From contig NZ_BBZK01000011.1 of assembly GCF_001748085.1 (NCBI RefSeq), forward strand, positions 101,272 through 165,271: a stretch of DNA of 64,000 nt. The letters run 5' to 3'. The DNA comes from Streptomyces sp. TP-A0874 (GTDB lineage: Bacteria; Actinomycetota; Actinomycetes; Streptomycetales; Streptomycetaceae). The notes below the pieces were generated by a model. It was not told the origin of the DNA and did no database searches. It worked only from the letters and a program-made list of their open reading frames with translations. The translations under genes were made by a program, and so were the position numbers. Shown one piece after another: positions 7,814 to 16,477 of the stretch. How positions within the stretch are numbered: position 1 is the first letter of the stretch; each line of letters opens with the position of its first letter.

Positions 7814-8386
7814 TTGTTCTGGTACACGACACTGGTCCTCTCGGTCGCCGCTGAACGCATCGCGGAACTGGCCGTCTCCCGCCGGAACGCCCGCCGGGCC
7901 CTGGCCCGCGGCGGCGTCGAGGCCGGCCGGGGCCACTACCCGGTGATGGTCGCCCTGCACAGCGCTCTCCTCGCGGGCTGCCTCGGTGAGGCGTGGCTGG
8001 CCGGGCGGCCGTTCGTGCCCCTGCTGGGCTGGCCCATGTTCGCGGCCGTCTGTGCGGCGCAGGCGCTGCGCTGGTGGTGCATCACCTCCCTGGGGCGGTG
8101 CTGGAACACCAGGGTGCTCGTAGTCCCGGGTCTGCCGCTGGTCTCGCGGAGTCCCTACCGGTTCCTGGACCACCCGAACTACCTGGCCGTGGCCGTCGAG
8201 GGCGCGGCGCTCCCCCTGGTGTACGGGGCGTGGTGGACGGCCGCCGGCTTCACGGCGGCCAACGGCCTGCTGATGGTGGTGCGGATCCGCTGCGAGGACC
8301 GGGCACTGTCCTCGGCGGGCCGCGCCACGGTGCGCCCGGCCGGTGCCGCGCCGTCCGACGGCCTCACCGGTGACGCTCCGCTGTGA
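7814..8386 (+). CDS. Isoprenylcysteine carboxyl methyltransferase-like membrane enzyme
   Basis: A 190-residue multi-spanning membrane protein with helices near residues 2-15, 37-55, 60-80 and 125-155. The ICMT/PEMT-like SAM-binding motif LVSRSPYRFLDHPNYLAV lies at about residues 110-127, with a CEDRAL-type Glu near the end. It starts 12 bases after the PKS stop at a TTG with GGGGG upstream, so the two genes are one operon. In comparable loci this enzyme methylates the polyketide lipid (a phenol or enol hydroxyl). The weak TTG start may set a lower translation level than the PKS. Confidence 0.85.
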   Translation: MFWYTTLVLSVAAERIAELAVSRRNARRALARGGVEAGRGHYPVMVALHSALLAGCLGEAWLAGRPFVPLLGWPMFAAVCAAQALRWWCITSLGRCWNTRVLVVPGLPLVSRSPYRFLDHPNYLAVAVEGAALPLVYGAWWTAAGFTAANGLLMVVRIRCEDRALSSAGRATVRPAGAAPSDGLTGDAPL

Positions 8387-8474
8387 CCGGCCGCTCGGGG
8401 GCGGGTACCGGTCCGGTGGGCTGCGGTCGAGGGGAGGTTGGGGGGCCAGCGGTTCCGCGACCGCCTCGGTGAGC

Positions 8475-9539
8475 TCAGCGCCGGTGGAGCAACGCGTCGA
8501 GATCGTAGCGGACCGGCTCTTCCAGTTGGGCGTAGGTGCACTCGTCGGGCCGGCGGTCCGGCCGCCAGCGCCGGAACTGTGCGATGTGCCGGAAGCGGTC
8601 GCCCTGCATGTGGTCGTAGGCGACCTCGCAGACCCGCTCGGGCCGCAGAGGTGTCCAAGACAGGTCCTTTCCACCGCTCCACCTGCTCGGCGCGCCGGGC
8701 ATCCGGCCCGCCGCCCGCGCCTCCTCCTCGGCCCAGTCGGCCCACGGGTGGCCTTCGATCGTCTCCATGCGGAGCGGCTCCAGCTCCGCCATGAGTTCGG
8801 CCCGCCGCCTCATGGGGAAGGACGAGCAGACCCCGACGTGGAGCAGGGTGCGGGAGTCGTCATAGAGACCGAGCAGCAGGGAGCCGACCACCGGGCCACT
8901 CTTGTGCCGCCGGACACCGGCCACCACGCAGTCCGCGGTCCGCTCGTGTTTGACCTTGGCCATCGCTCGCTCACCGGGCCGGTAGGGGAGGTCGAGGGGT
9001 TTGGCGACGACGCCGTCCAGCCCCGCGCCCTCGTACTCCTCGAACCAGCGCCGGGCCACCGCCAGGTCGTGGGTGGCGGGGACGGTGAAGACCGGGTCGG
9101 CGGCGTCGGCGAGCGCTTCGGTCAGCGCCGCCCGGCGCCGCCGCTGGGGTTCGGAGAGGAGTGACCGGTCGTCGAGGGCGAGGATGTCGAAGGCGGCGAA
9201 GCTCGCCGGGGTCGACGCCGCCAGTTGCCGGACCCGCGACTCGGCCGGGTGAATGCGTTCGAGGAGCGCCTCGAAGTCGAGTTGCCCGCGCCGGGCGATC
9301 ACGATCTCCCCGTCGAGCACGCAGCGTGCGGGCAGTTGCGACCGCAGAGCGTCGGCCAGCTCCGGGAAGTACCGGGTGAGCGGCTTGCCCGATCGGCTGC
9401 TGATCTCCACCTCGCCTCCGTCGCGGAAGACGATGGCCCGGAAACCGTCCCACTTGGCCTCGTACTGCATGCCGGCGGGGATCTCGGCGACGGGTTTGGC
9501 CAGCATCGGCTTGACGGGCGGCATCACCGGCAGGTCCAT
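8475..9539 (-). CDS. ATP-dependent DNA ligase (LigC/LigD ligase-domain type)
   Basis: A 354-residue stand-alone ATP-dependent ligase. The nucleotidyl-transferase motif EAKWDGFRA (about residues 27-35) holds the Lys that is adenylated. Later motifs include SRSGKPLTRYFPEL, DGEIVI, FAAFDILAL and DGVVAKPLDLPYRPGERAMAKVKHER, then an OB domain with GVCSSFP and the C-terminal LSWTPLRPERVCEVAYDHMQ. This size, lacking the nuclease and polymerase domains, fits actinobacterial LigC or split LigD systems for DNA-end joining. It is divergent, across 99 bp, from the polymerase-domain gene. The ATG at 9539 is chosen because family similarity begins at once (VKPMLA). Confidence 0.9.
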   Translation of the reverse strand: MDLPVMPPVKPMLAKPVAEIPAGMQYEAKWDGFRAIVFRDGGEVEISSRSGKPLTRYFPELADALRSQLPARCVLDGEIVIARRGQLDFEALLERIHPAESRVRQLAASTPASFAAFDILALDDRSLLSEPQRRRRAALTEALADAADPVFTVPATHDLAVARRWFEEYEGAGLDGVVAKPLDLPYRPGERAMAKVKHERTADCVVAGVRRHKSGPVVGSLLLGLYDDSRTLLHVGVCSSFPMRRRAELMAELEPLRMETIEGHPWADWAEEEARAAGRMPGAPSRWSGGKDLSWTPLRPERVCEVAYDHMQGDRFRHIAQFRRWRPDRRPDECTYAQLEEPVRYDLDALLHRR

Positions 9540-9638
9540 GTGGCGATTGTGCGGCCCGTACCGCCGTCCCGCCCGCCGGCGCTCCCGCATGGTCGGCTGC
9601 GCGTCGCGGTCCCGGACGACCTCGTCTAGCGTGGCGAC

Positions 9639-10646
9639 ATGGCCAGGTCCGTGGAGCTGAGCGTCGGGGAGCGCGTCGTCCGGCTGTCCAACCCGGACAA
9701 GGTGTACTTCCCGGCGCGCGGGTTCACCAAGCTCGACCTGGCCCGCTACTACCTCGGGGTCGGCGAGGGAGTGCTGCGCGCACTGCGTGACCGGCCGACG
9801 ACGCTGGAGCGGTACCCGGACGGGGTGGAGGGCGAGTCGTTCTTCCAGAAGCGGGCGCCGCGCAACCTCCCACCGTGGATCCCGACAGGTCATATCTCCT
9901 TCCCCAGCGGCCGGTCCGCTGACGAGATCTGCCCCACCGAGGTGGCCGCCGTGGTCTGGGCGGCCAACCTCGGCTGTCTGACCTTCCATCCCTGGCCGGT
10001 TCGGCGCACCGACACCGAGCGGCCCGACGAACTGCGCGTCGACCTCGATCCGCAGCCGGGCACCGACTACGAGGACGCCCGGTGGGCCGCGCAGCGACTC
10101 GGTGAGCTGCTGGGAGAGCTGGGGCTGACCGGTTGGCCCAAGACCTCCGGGGGGCGGGGGGTGCACGTGTCGGTCCCGATCGAGCCGCTCTGGTCGTTCA
10201 CCGAGGTGCGGCGGGCCGCCATCGCGCTGGCCAGGGAGCTGGAGCGGCGTGCGCCGGAGCGGATCACGACCGCCTGGTGGAAGGAGCAGCGGGGCGCGAA
10301 GGTCTTCGTCGACTACAACCAGACGGCCCGGGACCGGACGATCGCCAGTGCCTACTCCGTTCGGCCCAGGCCGCACGCACCGGTCTCGGCACCGCTGCGC
10401 TGGGAGGAGCTCGCCGACGCCCGGCCGGAGGACTTCGACCTGGCGACCATGCCGGACCGATACGCCCGACTGGGCGATGTGCACGCCGGGATGGACCGCC
10501 TCGCCCATCGGCTGGACTCGGTGCTCGAGCTCGCCGACCGGGACGAGCGCGAGCACCGGCTGGAGGACCTGCCCTATCCGCCGGTCCATCCCAAGATGCC
10601 GGGTGAGCCCAAGCGGGTGAGCCCGAGCAGGGCGAAGCGGAGCTGA
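9639..10646 (+). CDS. NHEJ DNA polymerase/primase, LigD polymerase-domain type
   Basis: A 335-residue archaeo-eukaryotic-primase-fold polymerase (LigD_Prim-Pol). Visible motifs are LSNPDKVYFP near the N-terminus, SFFQKRAP and LGCLTFHPWPVR, the catalytic Asp pair in LRVDLDPQPG (about residues 130-139), SGGRGVHVSVPI and VFVDYNQTARDRTIASAYSVRP. Such enzymes fill and template DNA ends during Ku-dependent double-strand-break repair. With the divergent ligase it reproduces a LigD split into separate proteins; Ku is not in this window. It starts at ATG 9639, in the 99-bp divergent promoter region. Confidence 0.9.
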   Translation: MARSVELSVGERVVRLSNPDKVYFPARGFTKLDLARYYLGVGEGVLRALRDRPTTLERYPDGVEGESFFQKRAPRNLPPWIPTGHISFPSGRSADEICPTEVAAVVWAANLGCLTFHPWPVRRTDTERPDELRVDLDPQPGTDYEDARWAAQRLGELLGELGLTGWPKTSGGRGVHVSVPIEPLWSFTEVRRAAIALARELERRAPERITTAWWKEQRGAKVFVDYNQTARDRTIASAYSVRPRPHAPVSAPLRWEELADARPEDFDLATMPDRYARLGDVHAGMDRLAHRLDSVLELADRDEREHRLEDLPYPPVHPKMPGEPKRVSPSRAKRS

Positions 10647-10667
10647 ACCGGCGTCCGCGGAGGCCGG

Positions 10668-10880
10668 TCAGACGAACCGGTGGGTCGACAGCACCCTGAG
10701 TGCGGCGGCCTGCTGCCGGTCGCCGGCCCACACCGTGCCGGCTACCGGAGGACGGGCCAGCACCCACTGGCCGGCCATCTGCTGCTGCCGGTCGACCGGT
10801 TCGGACTCGACCCAGGCACGCTCGTCGGGCGGCAGGGCCGCCAGGAACCGGGAGAGCACATCGCCCAACTTCGCTTCCAT
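10668..10880 (-). CDS. Hypothetical protein, 70 aa
   Basis: Begins MEAKLGDVLSRFLAALPPDERAWV. It is a small soluble, mostly helical protein with no recognised domain. The ATG at 10880 has GGGAG at a normal distance. It is convergent with the NHEJ polymerase gene, only 21 bases after it. Function unknown. Confidence 0.6.
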   Translation of the reverse strand: MEAKLGDVLSRFLAALPPDERAWVESEPVDRQQQMAGQWVLARPPVAGTVWAGDRQQAAALRVLSTHRFV

Positions 10881-11227
10881 GAGGAACAGCTCCCTTCGGC
10901 GCTGATGTCCATGACCGTCACATACCCGAGCGCTCAAATGTGCACGCATGCGCCCGTTCGTTCACTGTGCCACGGAGAGCGACGGCGTGCAGCGCGTGAT
11001 CGGCTGTCCGGGAGGAAGAACCGCGCGCCGGCTCGGTGGGGCGCGCCCGTTCGCCGAGACGCGCCCCGGTACGGCATCGGGCGAGGTCAGGTGGCTTGGG
11101 CTGGTTCCCCCGTCCGGCGCGCGCCGCACGGGTGAGCTGCCGTGCCGGAGGCGGCCCGGGGTGGCACAGTAGCCAGCGGACCGCCGGACCACCGCGCGGC
11201 ACGAATCCGAGAGAGCGAGGCACCCGG
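10881..11227. other. Intergenic region
   Basis: 347 bp between divergent genes. The part next to 10930-10980 is less GC-rich and may hold promoters. I see no gene, clear repeat or RNA element here. Confidence 0.4.
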
Positions 11228-12010
11228 ATGTCGGTCTCCATGCAAGCCCTGCAGGGAGCGCCGTGCTGGGTGAGCCTGATGTCCCGGGATCCGGAGGCCG
11301 CCAAGGAGTTCTACCGCGAGGTGCTCGGCTGGGACTACCAGCCCTCCGGACCGGACGACGACTACACGGTGGCCATGGCGGGCGGCATCCCCGTCGCGGG
11401 GATCAACACCACCTCCCGCACCATGCACTTCCCCGTCGCCTGGGCCGCGTACTTCGCGGTGGAGAGCGCCGACGAGGCCGCCGACCGCATCCGGGAGCGT
11501 GGCGCGACCGTGGCCGTCGGCCCGATGAAGTTCGGCAACGGCCGAGTCGCCTGGGCGGCGGATCCGGCCGGCGCGACGTTCGGGATCTGGGAGGGCGTCA
11601 GCGATCCCGACTGGCGGGTGGGCCGTGGTGCCGGGGCTCCGGTCTGGCTCGAGCTGCGTACCCGGGACGCCTTCGCCGCGGCGATCTTCTACGGCGAGGT
11701 GCTCGGCTGGGACCCCGAGGGTCCGGGACGCTCGGAGGTCCGCTACGAACACGACCAGGTGATGGTGCGGATCGGGGGTTTCACCGTGGCCGGCCTCCGC
11801 GGCGGCGCGTTGGAGACCGCGCCCAACCCGCACGTCAGACCGCGGTGGCACGTGTACTTCGCAGTCCCGGACGTCGATCTCGCGGCGCACCACGCGGAGC
11901 AGTCCGGCGGGCGGGTGATCACCGCGCCCAACGACTCCCCCTTCGGGCGCGAGGCCACGATCTGCGACCGGGAGGGCGGCCTCTTCACGGTGTCGACCGG
12001 CGGCCCCTGA
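11228..12010 (+). CDS. VOC-superfamily protein with two glyoxalase-like modules
   Basis: A 260-residue tandem-repeat protein. Module 1 (about residues 5-122) begins GAPCWVSLMSRDPEAAKEFYREVLGWDY; module 2 (about 135-258) begins GAPVWLELRTRDAFAAAIFYGEVLGWDP. Each is a beta-alpha-beta-beta-beta VOC half of the kind annotated glyoxalase/bleomycin resistance. Streptomycetes have many such paralogues of unknown substrate. The usual metal His/Glu positions are not clearly conserved, so it may bind rather than transform a ligand. The ATG at 11228 follows a GAGAGCGAGG purine run. Confidence 0.8.
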   Translation: MSVSMQALQGAPCWVSLMSRDPEAAKEFYREVLGWDYQPSGPDDDYTVAMAGGIPVAGINTTSRTMHFPVAWAAYFAVESADEAADRIRERGATVAVGPMKFGNGRVAWAADPAGATFGIWEGVSDPDWRVGRGAGAPVWLELRTRDAFAAAIFYGEVLGWDPEGPGRSEVRYEHDQVMVRIGGFTVAGLRGGALETAPNPHVRPRWHVYFAVPDVDLAAHHAEQSGGRVITAPNDSPFGREATICDREGGLFTVSTGGP

Positions 12011-12160
12011 CCCGGGGGTTCCGCCGAGCGGCCGAGACGGCCGAAGGACGGCCCGGCCCGCAGCACAGGGGTGACAGCCGCGCACCCCGGTTTCACCCAC
12101 TGCGGTTCGGGTTACCGAAGGTGAAGTCTGTCCGCTCCGAAAGGCAGGAGCCAGGAACCC

Positions 12161-12724
12161 ATGGGCCCACCGGTTCACTCGAGCGCGGTCACCCTCTACG
12201 TCAATGCGAAGGCACACGAGTTGGAGGTGGACAACCGCACCACCGTGTTGGACGCGCTCCGTGAGCGACTGGACCTGGTGGGCACCAAGAAGGGCTGCGA
12301 CCACGGGCAGTGCGGAGCGTGCACCGTCCTGGTCGACGGCAGGAGGATGAACAGCTGCCTGCTGCTGGCCGTGGCCCACGACGGGGCCCGGATCACCACC
12401 GTCGAGGGACTGGCCGAAGGTGAGCGGCTGCATCCGCTGCAGCAGGCCTTCCTGGACCGCGACGCCTTCCAGTGCGGTTACTGCACACCCGGTCAGCTCT
12501 GTTCCGCGGCCGGCGCGCTGGAGGAGATGGCCGGGGGCGAGCCGAGCGCGGTGACCTCGCCCGACGCCTCCGTCAAGCAGCCCGTGCCCCCGTCCGACGA
12601 GGAGATCCGGGAGCGGATGAGCGGAAACATCTGCCGCTGCGGGGCGTACGTGAACATCCTCCGCGCGGTCGACGACGTGGCCCGCGCGGGCCTGGTCGAA
12701 GGGCGGGAGGAGGGAGTCCGATGA
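12161..12724 (+). CDS. Aldehyde/xanthine-type dehydrogenase, [2Fe-2S] subunit (PaoA-like)
   Basis: A 187-residue small subunit of the xanthine oxidase family. The plant-type [2Fe-2S] cluster ligands are in GCDHGQCGACTVLVDG (about residues 45-60) with Cys in MNSCLLL. The second cluster ligands are in FQCGYCTPGQLCSA (about 103-116) and MSGNICRCGAYVNILRAV (about 153-170). There is no Tat leader (the protein begins MGPPVHSSAVTLYVNAK), unlike periplasmic E. coli PaoA, so a cytoplasmic complex is likely. A 20-residue Ser/Pro insertion sits between the cluster-II halves. It overlaps the next gene by ATGA (12721-12724). Confidence 0.9.
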   Translation: MGPPVHSSAVTLYVNAKAHELEVDNRTTVLDALRERLDLVGTKKGCDHGQCGACTVLVDGRRMNSCLLLAVAHDGARITTVEGLAEGERLHPLQQAFLDRDAFQCGYCTPGQLCSAAGALEEMAGGEPSAVTSPDASVKQPVPPSDEEIRERMSGNICRCGAYVNILRAVDDVARAGLVEGREEGVR

Positions 12725-13734
12725 AGACGTTCCGCTACCAGCGGCCTGACGATCCGGAGGCTGCCGTCACCGCTCTGGCCTCGGTGCCGGGTGCCCGGTT
12801 CCTCGGCGGCGGCACCAACCTGGTCGACCTCATGAAGCTCGGAGTGGAGTGCCCGGACCTGCTGGTGGACGTGGGGCGGCTGCCGCACGGCTCGGTGGAG
12901 CCCACCGAGAGCGGCGGGCTGCGCATCGGCGCCGCGGTCAGCAACAGCGCCCTGGCGGCGGAACCGACGGTCCGCGACCGCTACCCGGTGCTCTGCCAGG
13001 CGTTGCTCTCCGGCGCCTCGCCCCAGTTGCGCAACGCCGCCACAGTGGGCGGGAACCTGCTGCAGCGGACCAGGTGCCTGTACTTCCAGGACGTCAGCAA
13101 ACCGTGCAACAAGCACGATCCGGGCTCCGGCTGCCCCGCCATCGAGGGGGTCCACCGCGACCTGGCCATCCTCGGCGCCTCCGAGCACTGCATCGCCACC
13201 AACCCCTCCGACATGGCGGTGGCCCTCGCCGCACTCGACGCCGAGGTGCTCCTCCGCGGGCCGTCCGGCGCTCGGCGGCTCCCGGTCACCGAGCTGCACC
13301 GGCTCCCCGGGGACCAGCCGGAGCGCGACACCGTGCTGGAACACGGCGAACTCATCACCCATGTCGAGTTGGGGCCGGTCCGGCCGACCGTGCGGTCGGC
13401 GTACCGCAAGGCCCGCGACCGGGCCTCCTACTCCTTCGCGATCGGATCGGTGGCCGCGCTTCTCGAGGTGGCGGAGGGCACGGTGCGGCAGGTGCGGCTG
13501 GCCCTGGGGGCGGTGGCGGCCAAACCCTGGCGGGCCAGGACCGCGGAGGAGCAGTTGCTGGGCGCCCCGGCCACCGTCGAGTCCTTCTCCTCGGCGGTCG
13601 AAGCCGAACTGGCCGCCGCCGAGCCGCTGCGGGACAACGCATTCAAGGTGCCACTGGTGCGGAACATGGCCGTCCGGACACTTCTGGAGCTGGCCGGCGG
13701 GGCATTCGCCGACTGGGAGGAGGATCAGTGGTGA
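12721..13734 (+). CDS. Aldehyde dehydrogenase FAD-binding subunit (PaoB-like)
   Basis: A 337-residue FAD subunit (CO dehydrogenase/xanthine oxidase medium chain). FAD motifs are RFLGGGTNLVDLMK (about residues 24-37) and LRNAATVGGNLLQRTRC (about 102-118). A Cys-rich insertion after it, TRCLYFQDVSKPCNKHDPG and then CPA, corresponds to the extra [4Fe-4S] segment known in PaoB/YagS and HcrB. That places it in the PaoB-type subgroup rather than ordinary xanthine dehydrogenases. Overlaps of ATGA upstream and GTGA downstream imply translational coupling. Confidence 0.9.
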   Translation: MKTFRYQRPDDPEAAVTALASVPGARFLGGGTNLVDLMKLGVECPDLLVDVGRLPHGSVEPTESGGLRIGAAVSNSALAAEPTVRDRYPVLCQALLSGASPQLRNAATVGGNLLQRTRCLYFQDVSKPCNKHDPGSGCPAIEGVHRDLAILGASEHCIATNPSDMAVALAALDAEVLLRGPSGARRLPVTELHRLPGDQPERDTVLEHGELITHVELGPVRPTVRSAYRKARDRASYSFAIGSVAALLEVAEGTVRQVRLALGAVAAKPWRARTAEEQLLGAPATVESFSSAVEAELAAAEPLRDNAFKVPLVRNMAVRTLLELAGGAFADWEEDQW

Positions 13735-15848
13735 CCACTTCGGAGGAGCTGGGCTCGCCCGCCGTCCGTCTGGAGGGCCGCGCCAAGGTGACCGGCACCG
13801 CCCGCTACGCTACGGAACACCCGATGCCGGGCTGTGTGTACGCCTGGCCGGTGACGGCGGCGGTGGCCCGGGGCGAGATCACCTCGATCGCCACCTCGGA
13901 GGCGCTCGCCCAGCCCGGTGTGCTGACCGTCCTGACCCACCTGAACGCGCCCCGCCTCGCCGACGTGGGCGACGGCACCCTCGCCGTGCTCCAGTCGCCC
14001 CGGGTGGCACACCGAGGCCAGTGCGTGGCGCTGGCCGTCGCCGAAACCCTGCAGACGGCGCAGTCCGCCGCCGCGGCGGTCCAGGTCGAATACCGTGCCG
14101 AACCGCACGACGTCCTGCTTCGGGCGGACCATCCCGGGCTGTACACGCCGGAGAAGGCGAACGGAGGGTTCCCGGCCGACCGGGAGCGCGGGGACTTCGA
14201 CACGGCGTTCACCGCGGCGCAGACCCGGTTGGACGCCGTCTACCGCATCCCGGCACTGCACAACCACCCCATGGAACCGCACGCGTCGACAGCCGTGTGG
14301 GAGGACTCCAGGCTGTTCGTCTACGACTCCAGCCAGGGGGCCAGCCCGACCCAGGAAGTCCTCGCCGCCCTCTTCGACCTCGACAAGGCGCGGGTGACCG
14401 TGGTGTCCGAGCATGTCGGCGGCGGCTTCGGCTCCAAGGGGAGCCCCCGCCCGCAGCTGCCCCTCGCGGCGATGGCGGCCCGCGAGACCGGCCGCCCGGT
14501 CAAGCTCGCGCTCGGCCGGGCGCAGATGCCCTCGCTGGTAGGCCATCGGCCCGGCACCGAGCAGCGGATGCGTCTGGGAGCCGACCGGCGGGGCCGGATC
14601 GACGCGCTGGCACACGAGGCGGTCACCTACAGCTCCACTCTCAAGGAGTTCGTCGAGCAGTCCGCCACCGCGTCCCGGACCATGTACGCCAGCCCGCACA
14701 GCCGTACCACGCACCGGGTGACCCGGCTCGACGTACCGACCCCGTCGTGGATGCGCGCCCCGGGCGAGTGCTCCGGCATGTTCGCTCTCGAGTCGGCGAT
14801 GGACGAACTCGCCTTCGCTTGCGGCATCGACCCGGTCGAGCTGCGGTTGCGCAACGACACCGCGACCGAGCCGGACTCCGGACTGCCGTTCAGCAGCAGG
14901 GGGCTGGCCGAGTGCCTGACCGAGGGAGCGCGGCTCTTCGGCTGGGCGGACCGCGATCCGCGGCCGGCCTCCCGGACGGAGGGCAGGCTGCTCATCGGTA
15001 CCGGTGTGGCCTCCTCCGGATACCCGACCGAGGTCGCCCCCTCCTGCGCGGAGGCACAGGCCGAGCCCTCCGGTGGCTACCGGGTACGGGTGAACGCCAC
15101 CGACATCGGCACCGGGGCCCGGACCGTACTCGCCCAGATCGCGGCGGACGCCCTGGGCGCACCGCTGGACCGGGTGCACATCGAGATCGGCAGCAGCGAC
15201 CTGCCCCGGGGATCGGTGGCCGGCGGCTCCAGCGGCACGGCCTCCTGGGGATGGGCGGTCCACCGGGCCTGCCGGGAGCTGCTGCGGCTGCTGGCCGAAC
15301 ACGACGGACCACTGCCGTCGAACGGCCTGGCCGCCTTCGCCGACACCACCGAGGACATCGCGATGCTGTCCAAGGAGTACGCCAGACGGGCGTTCGGCGC
15401 ACAGTTCGCCGAGGTCCAGGTGGACATGGACACCGGCGAGACGCGGGTCCGGCGGCTGCTGGGCGTGTTCGCCGCCGGTCGCATCCTCAACCCGCGTACG
15501 GCCCGCTCCCAGTTCCTCGGCGGTATGACGATGGGCGTGGGGATGGCGCTGATGGAGAACAGCACCATGGACCCGGCCTTCGGCGACCACGCCGAGCGCG
15601 ACCTCGCCTCCTACCACGTACCGGTCAACGCCGATGTCCTCGACGTCCGGGCACACTGGATCGAGGAGGAGGAGACGCACTTCACGCCGACGGGTTCGAA
15701 GGGCATCGGTGAGATCGGCATCGTCGGCACGGCGGCGGCGATCGCCAACGCGGTGCACCACGCGACCGGGGTGCGGGTGCGGGACCTGCCCGTCCAACCG
15801 GAGAAGCTGCTCCCCGGGATGGCCGAGTGGGCCCTGCCACGCGGCTGA
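13731..15848 (+). CDS. Aldehyde dehydrogenase molybdenum cofactor-binding subunit (PaoC-like)
   Basis: A 705-residue catalytic subunit. The N-terminal ald_xan_dh domain (SPAVRLEGRAKVTGTARYATEH) is followed by the Moco-binding domain with VSEHVGGGFGSKG, MRAPGECSGMFALESAMDELA, and the C-terminal TPTGSKGIGEIGIVG, whose Glu is the conserved active-site base. It should oxidise aldehydes or N-heterocycles using water, passing electrons to the FeS and FAD partners. The GTG at 13731 has GAGGAGG eight bases upstream and overlaps the previous stop. No PaoD/XdhC-type maturation factor follows, although one is usually linked. Confidence 0.9.
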   Translation: MTTSEELGSPAVRLEGRAKVTGTARYATEHPMPGCVYAWPVTAAVARGEITSIATSEALAQPGVLTVLTHLNAPRLADVGDGTLAVLQSPRVAHRGQCVALAVAETLQTAQSAAAAVQVEYRAEPHDVLLRADHPGLYTPEKANGGFPADRERGDFDTAFTAAQTRLDAVYRIPALHNHPMEPHASTAVWEDSRLFVYDSSQGASPTQEVLAALFDLDKARVTVVSEHVGGGFGSKGSPRPQLPLAAMAARETGRPVKLALGRAQMPSLVGHRPGTEQRMRLGADRRGRIDALAHEAVTYSSTLKEFVEQSATASRTMYASPHSRTTHRVTRLDVPTPSWMRAPGECSGMFALESAMDELAFACGIDPVELRLRNDTATEPDSGLPFSSRGLAECLTEGARLFGWADRDPRPASRTEGRLLIGTGVASSGYPTEVAPSCAEAQAEPSGGYRVRVNATDIGTGARTVLAQIAADALGAPLDRVHIEIGSSDLPRGSVAGGSSGTASWGWAVHRACRELLRLLAEHDGPLPSNGLAAFADTTEDIAMLSKEYARRAFGAQFAEVQVDMDTGETRVRRLLGVFAAGRILNPRTARSQFLGGMTMGVGMALMENSTMDPAFGDHAERDLASYHVPVNADVLDVRAHWIEEEETHFTPTGSKGIGEIGIVGTAAAIANAVHHATGVRVRDLPVQPEKLLPGMAEWALPRG

Positions 15849-15893
15849 CCGAAGCTGGTCGGGGACGGCTGACGGCACAGACGGCTGGCGGCC

Positions 15894-16436
15894 TCAGCCC
15901 TTCGAGTTGGCCTTCCACTCCTCGGCGAGGAGCCCGAGCAACACCTCGTCCATGAACTCGCCCATCACCCAGGCCGCGGAGCGGAGCACACCCTCGCGGA
16001 CGAAGCCGTTGCGCTCGGCGGAGCGCAGCATAGCGGCGTTGTCCGACAGCGTCTCGATCTGCAGCCTGTGCAGGCCGCGCACGACGAAACCGTAGTGGCA
16101 CAGCACCGCGACCACGTCGGTGCCGTACCCCTTGCCACGGGAGGACGGCAGCAGCCCCAGCCCGATGTGCGCGGACCGGTTGTGGTTGTCGATGCCCCAC
16201 AGCGCCGCGGTCCCGGCCAGGGTTCCGCCGTCCAACTCCACGACGGAGAACGGGACGAGGCGCTGCTCCTTGTCGTCCACCGCGAACTGCGAGCCCTCCG
16301 AGCCCGGGGTGATCGGCCGCCAGGGCGCGCCGTCGGAGCGCGAGTGATTGACCACGTCGTCGTGGAGCTCGGCCTGCAGGATCGGGATGTCGTCCTCATG
16401 CCGGGCTCTGAGCCCGACCTTGCTGCCCCTCAACAT
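15894..16436 (-). CDS. GNAT-family N-acetyltransferase (RimJ/RimL-like)
   Basis: 180 residues starting MLRGSKVGLRARHEDDIPILQ. Acetyl-CoA-binding motif A is IGLGLLPSSRGKGYGTDVVAVL (about residues 95-116), and the LHRLQIETLSDNAAMLRSAERNGFVREG block (about 126-153) is typical of RimJ/RimL-type enzymes acting on amines or N-termini. Substrate unknown. Start at ATG 16436. It is convergent with the aldehyde dehydrogenase operon. Confidence 0.85.
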   Translation of the reverse strand: MLRGSKVGLRARHEDDIPILQAELHDDVVNHSRSDGAPWRPITPGSEGSQFAVDDKEQRLVPFSVVELDGGTLAGTAALWGIDNHNRSAHIGLGLLPSSRGKGYGTDVVAVLCHYGFVVRGLHRLQIETLSDNAAMLRSAERNGFVREGVLRSAAWVMGEFMDEVLLGLLAEEWKANSKG

Positions 16437-16477
16437 GCGAGCTTCCTATCCGAACGGTTTGTCCCGCGGCAAACGAA

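Noticed and set aside
8475..10589. A 704-codon minus-strand frame joining the ligase to sequence antisense to the polymerase gene
   Set aside because: Only the first part (8475-9539) has ligase motifs; the rest is antisense to a real gene with a good family match.
12849..15848. A 999-codon open frame covering the PaoC-like gene and most of the FAD gene
   Set aside because: The first 294 codons are a shadow of the FAD-subunit gene in another frame; the true start is the GTG at 13731 with a Shine-Dalgarno and family similarity.
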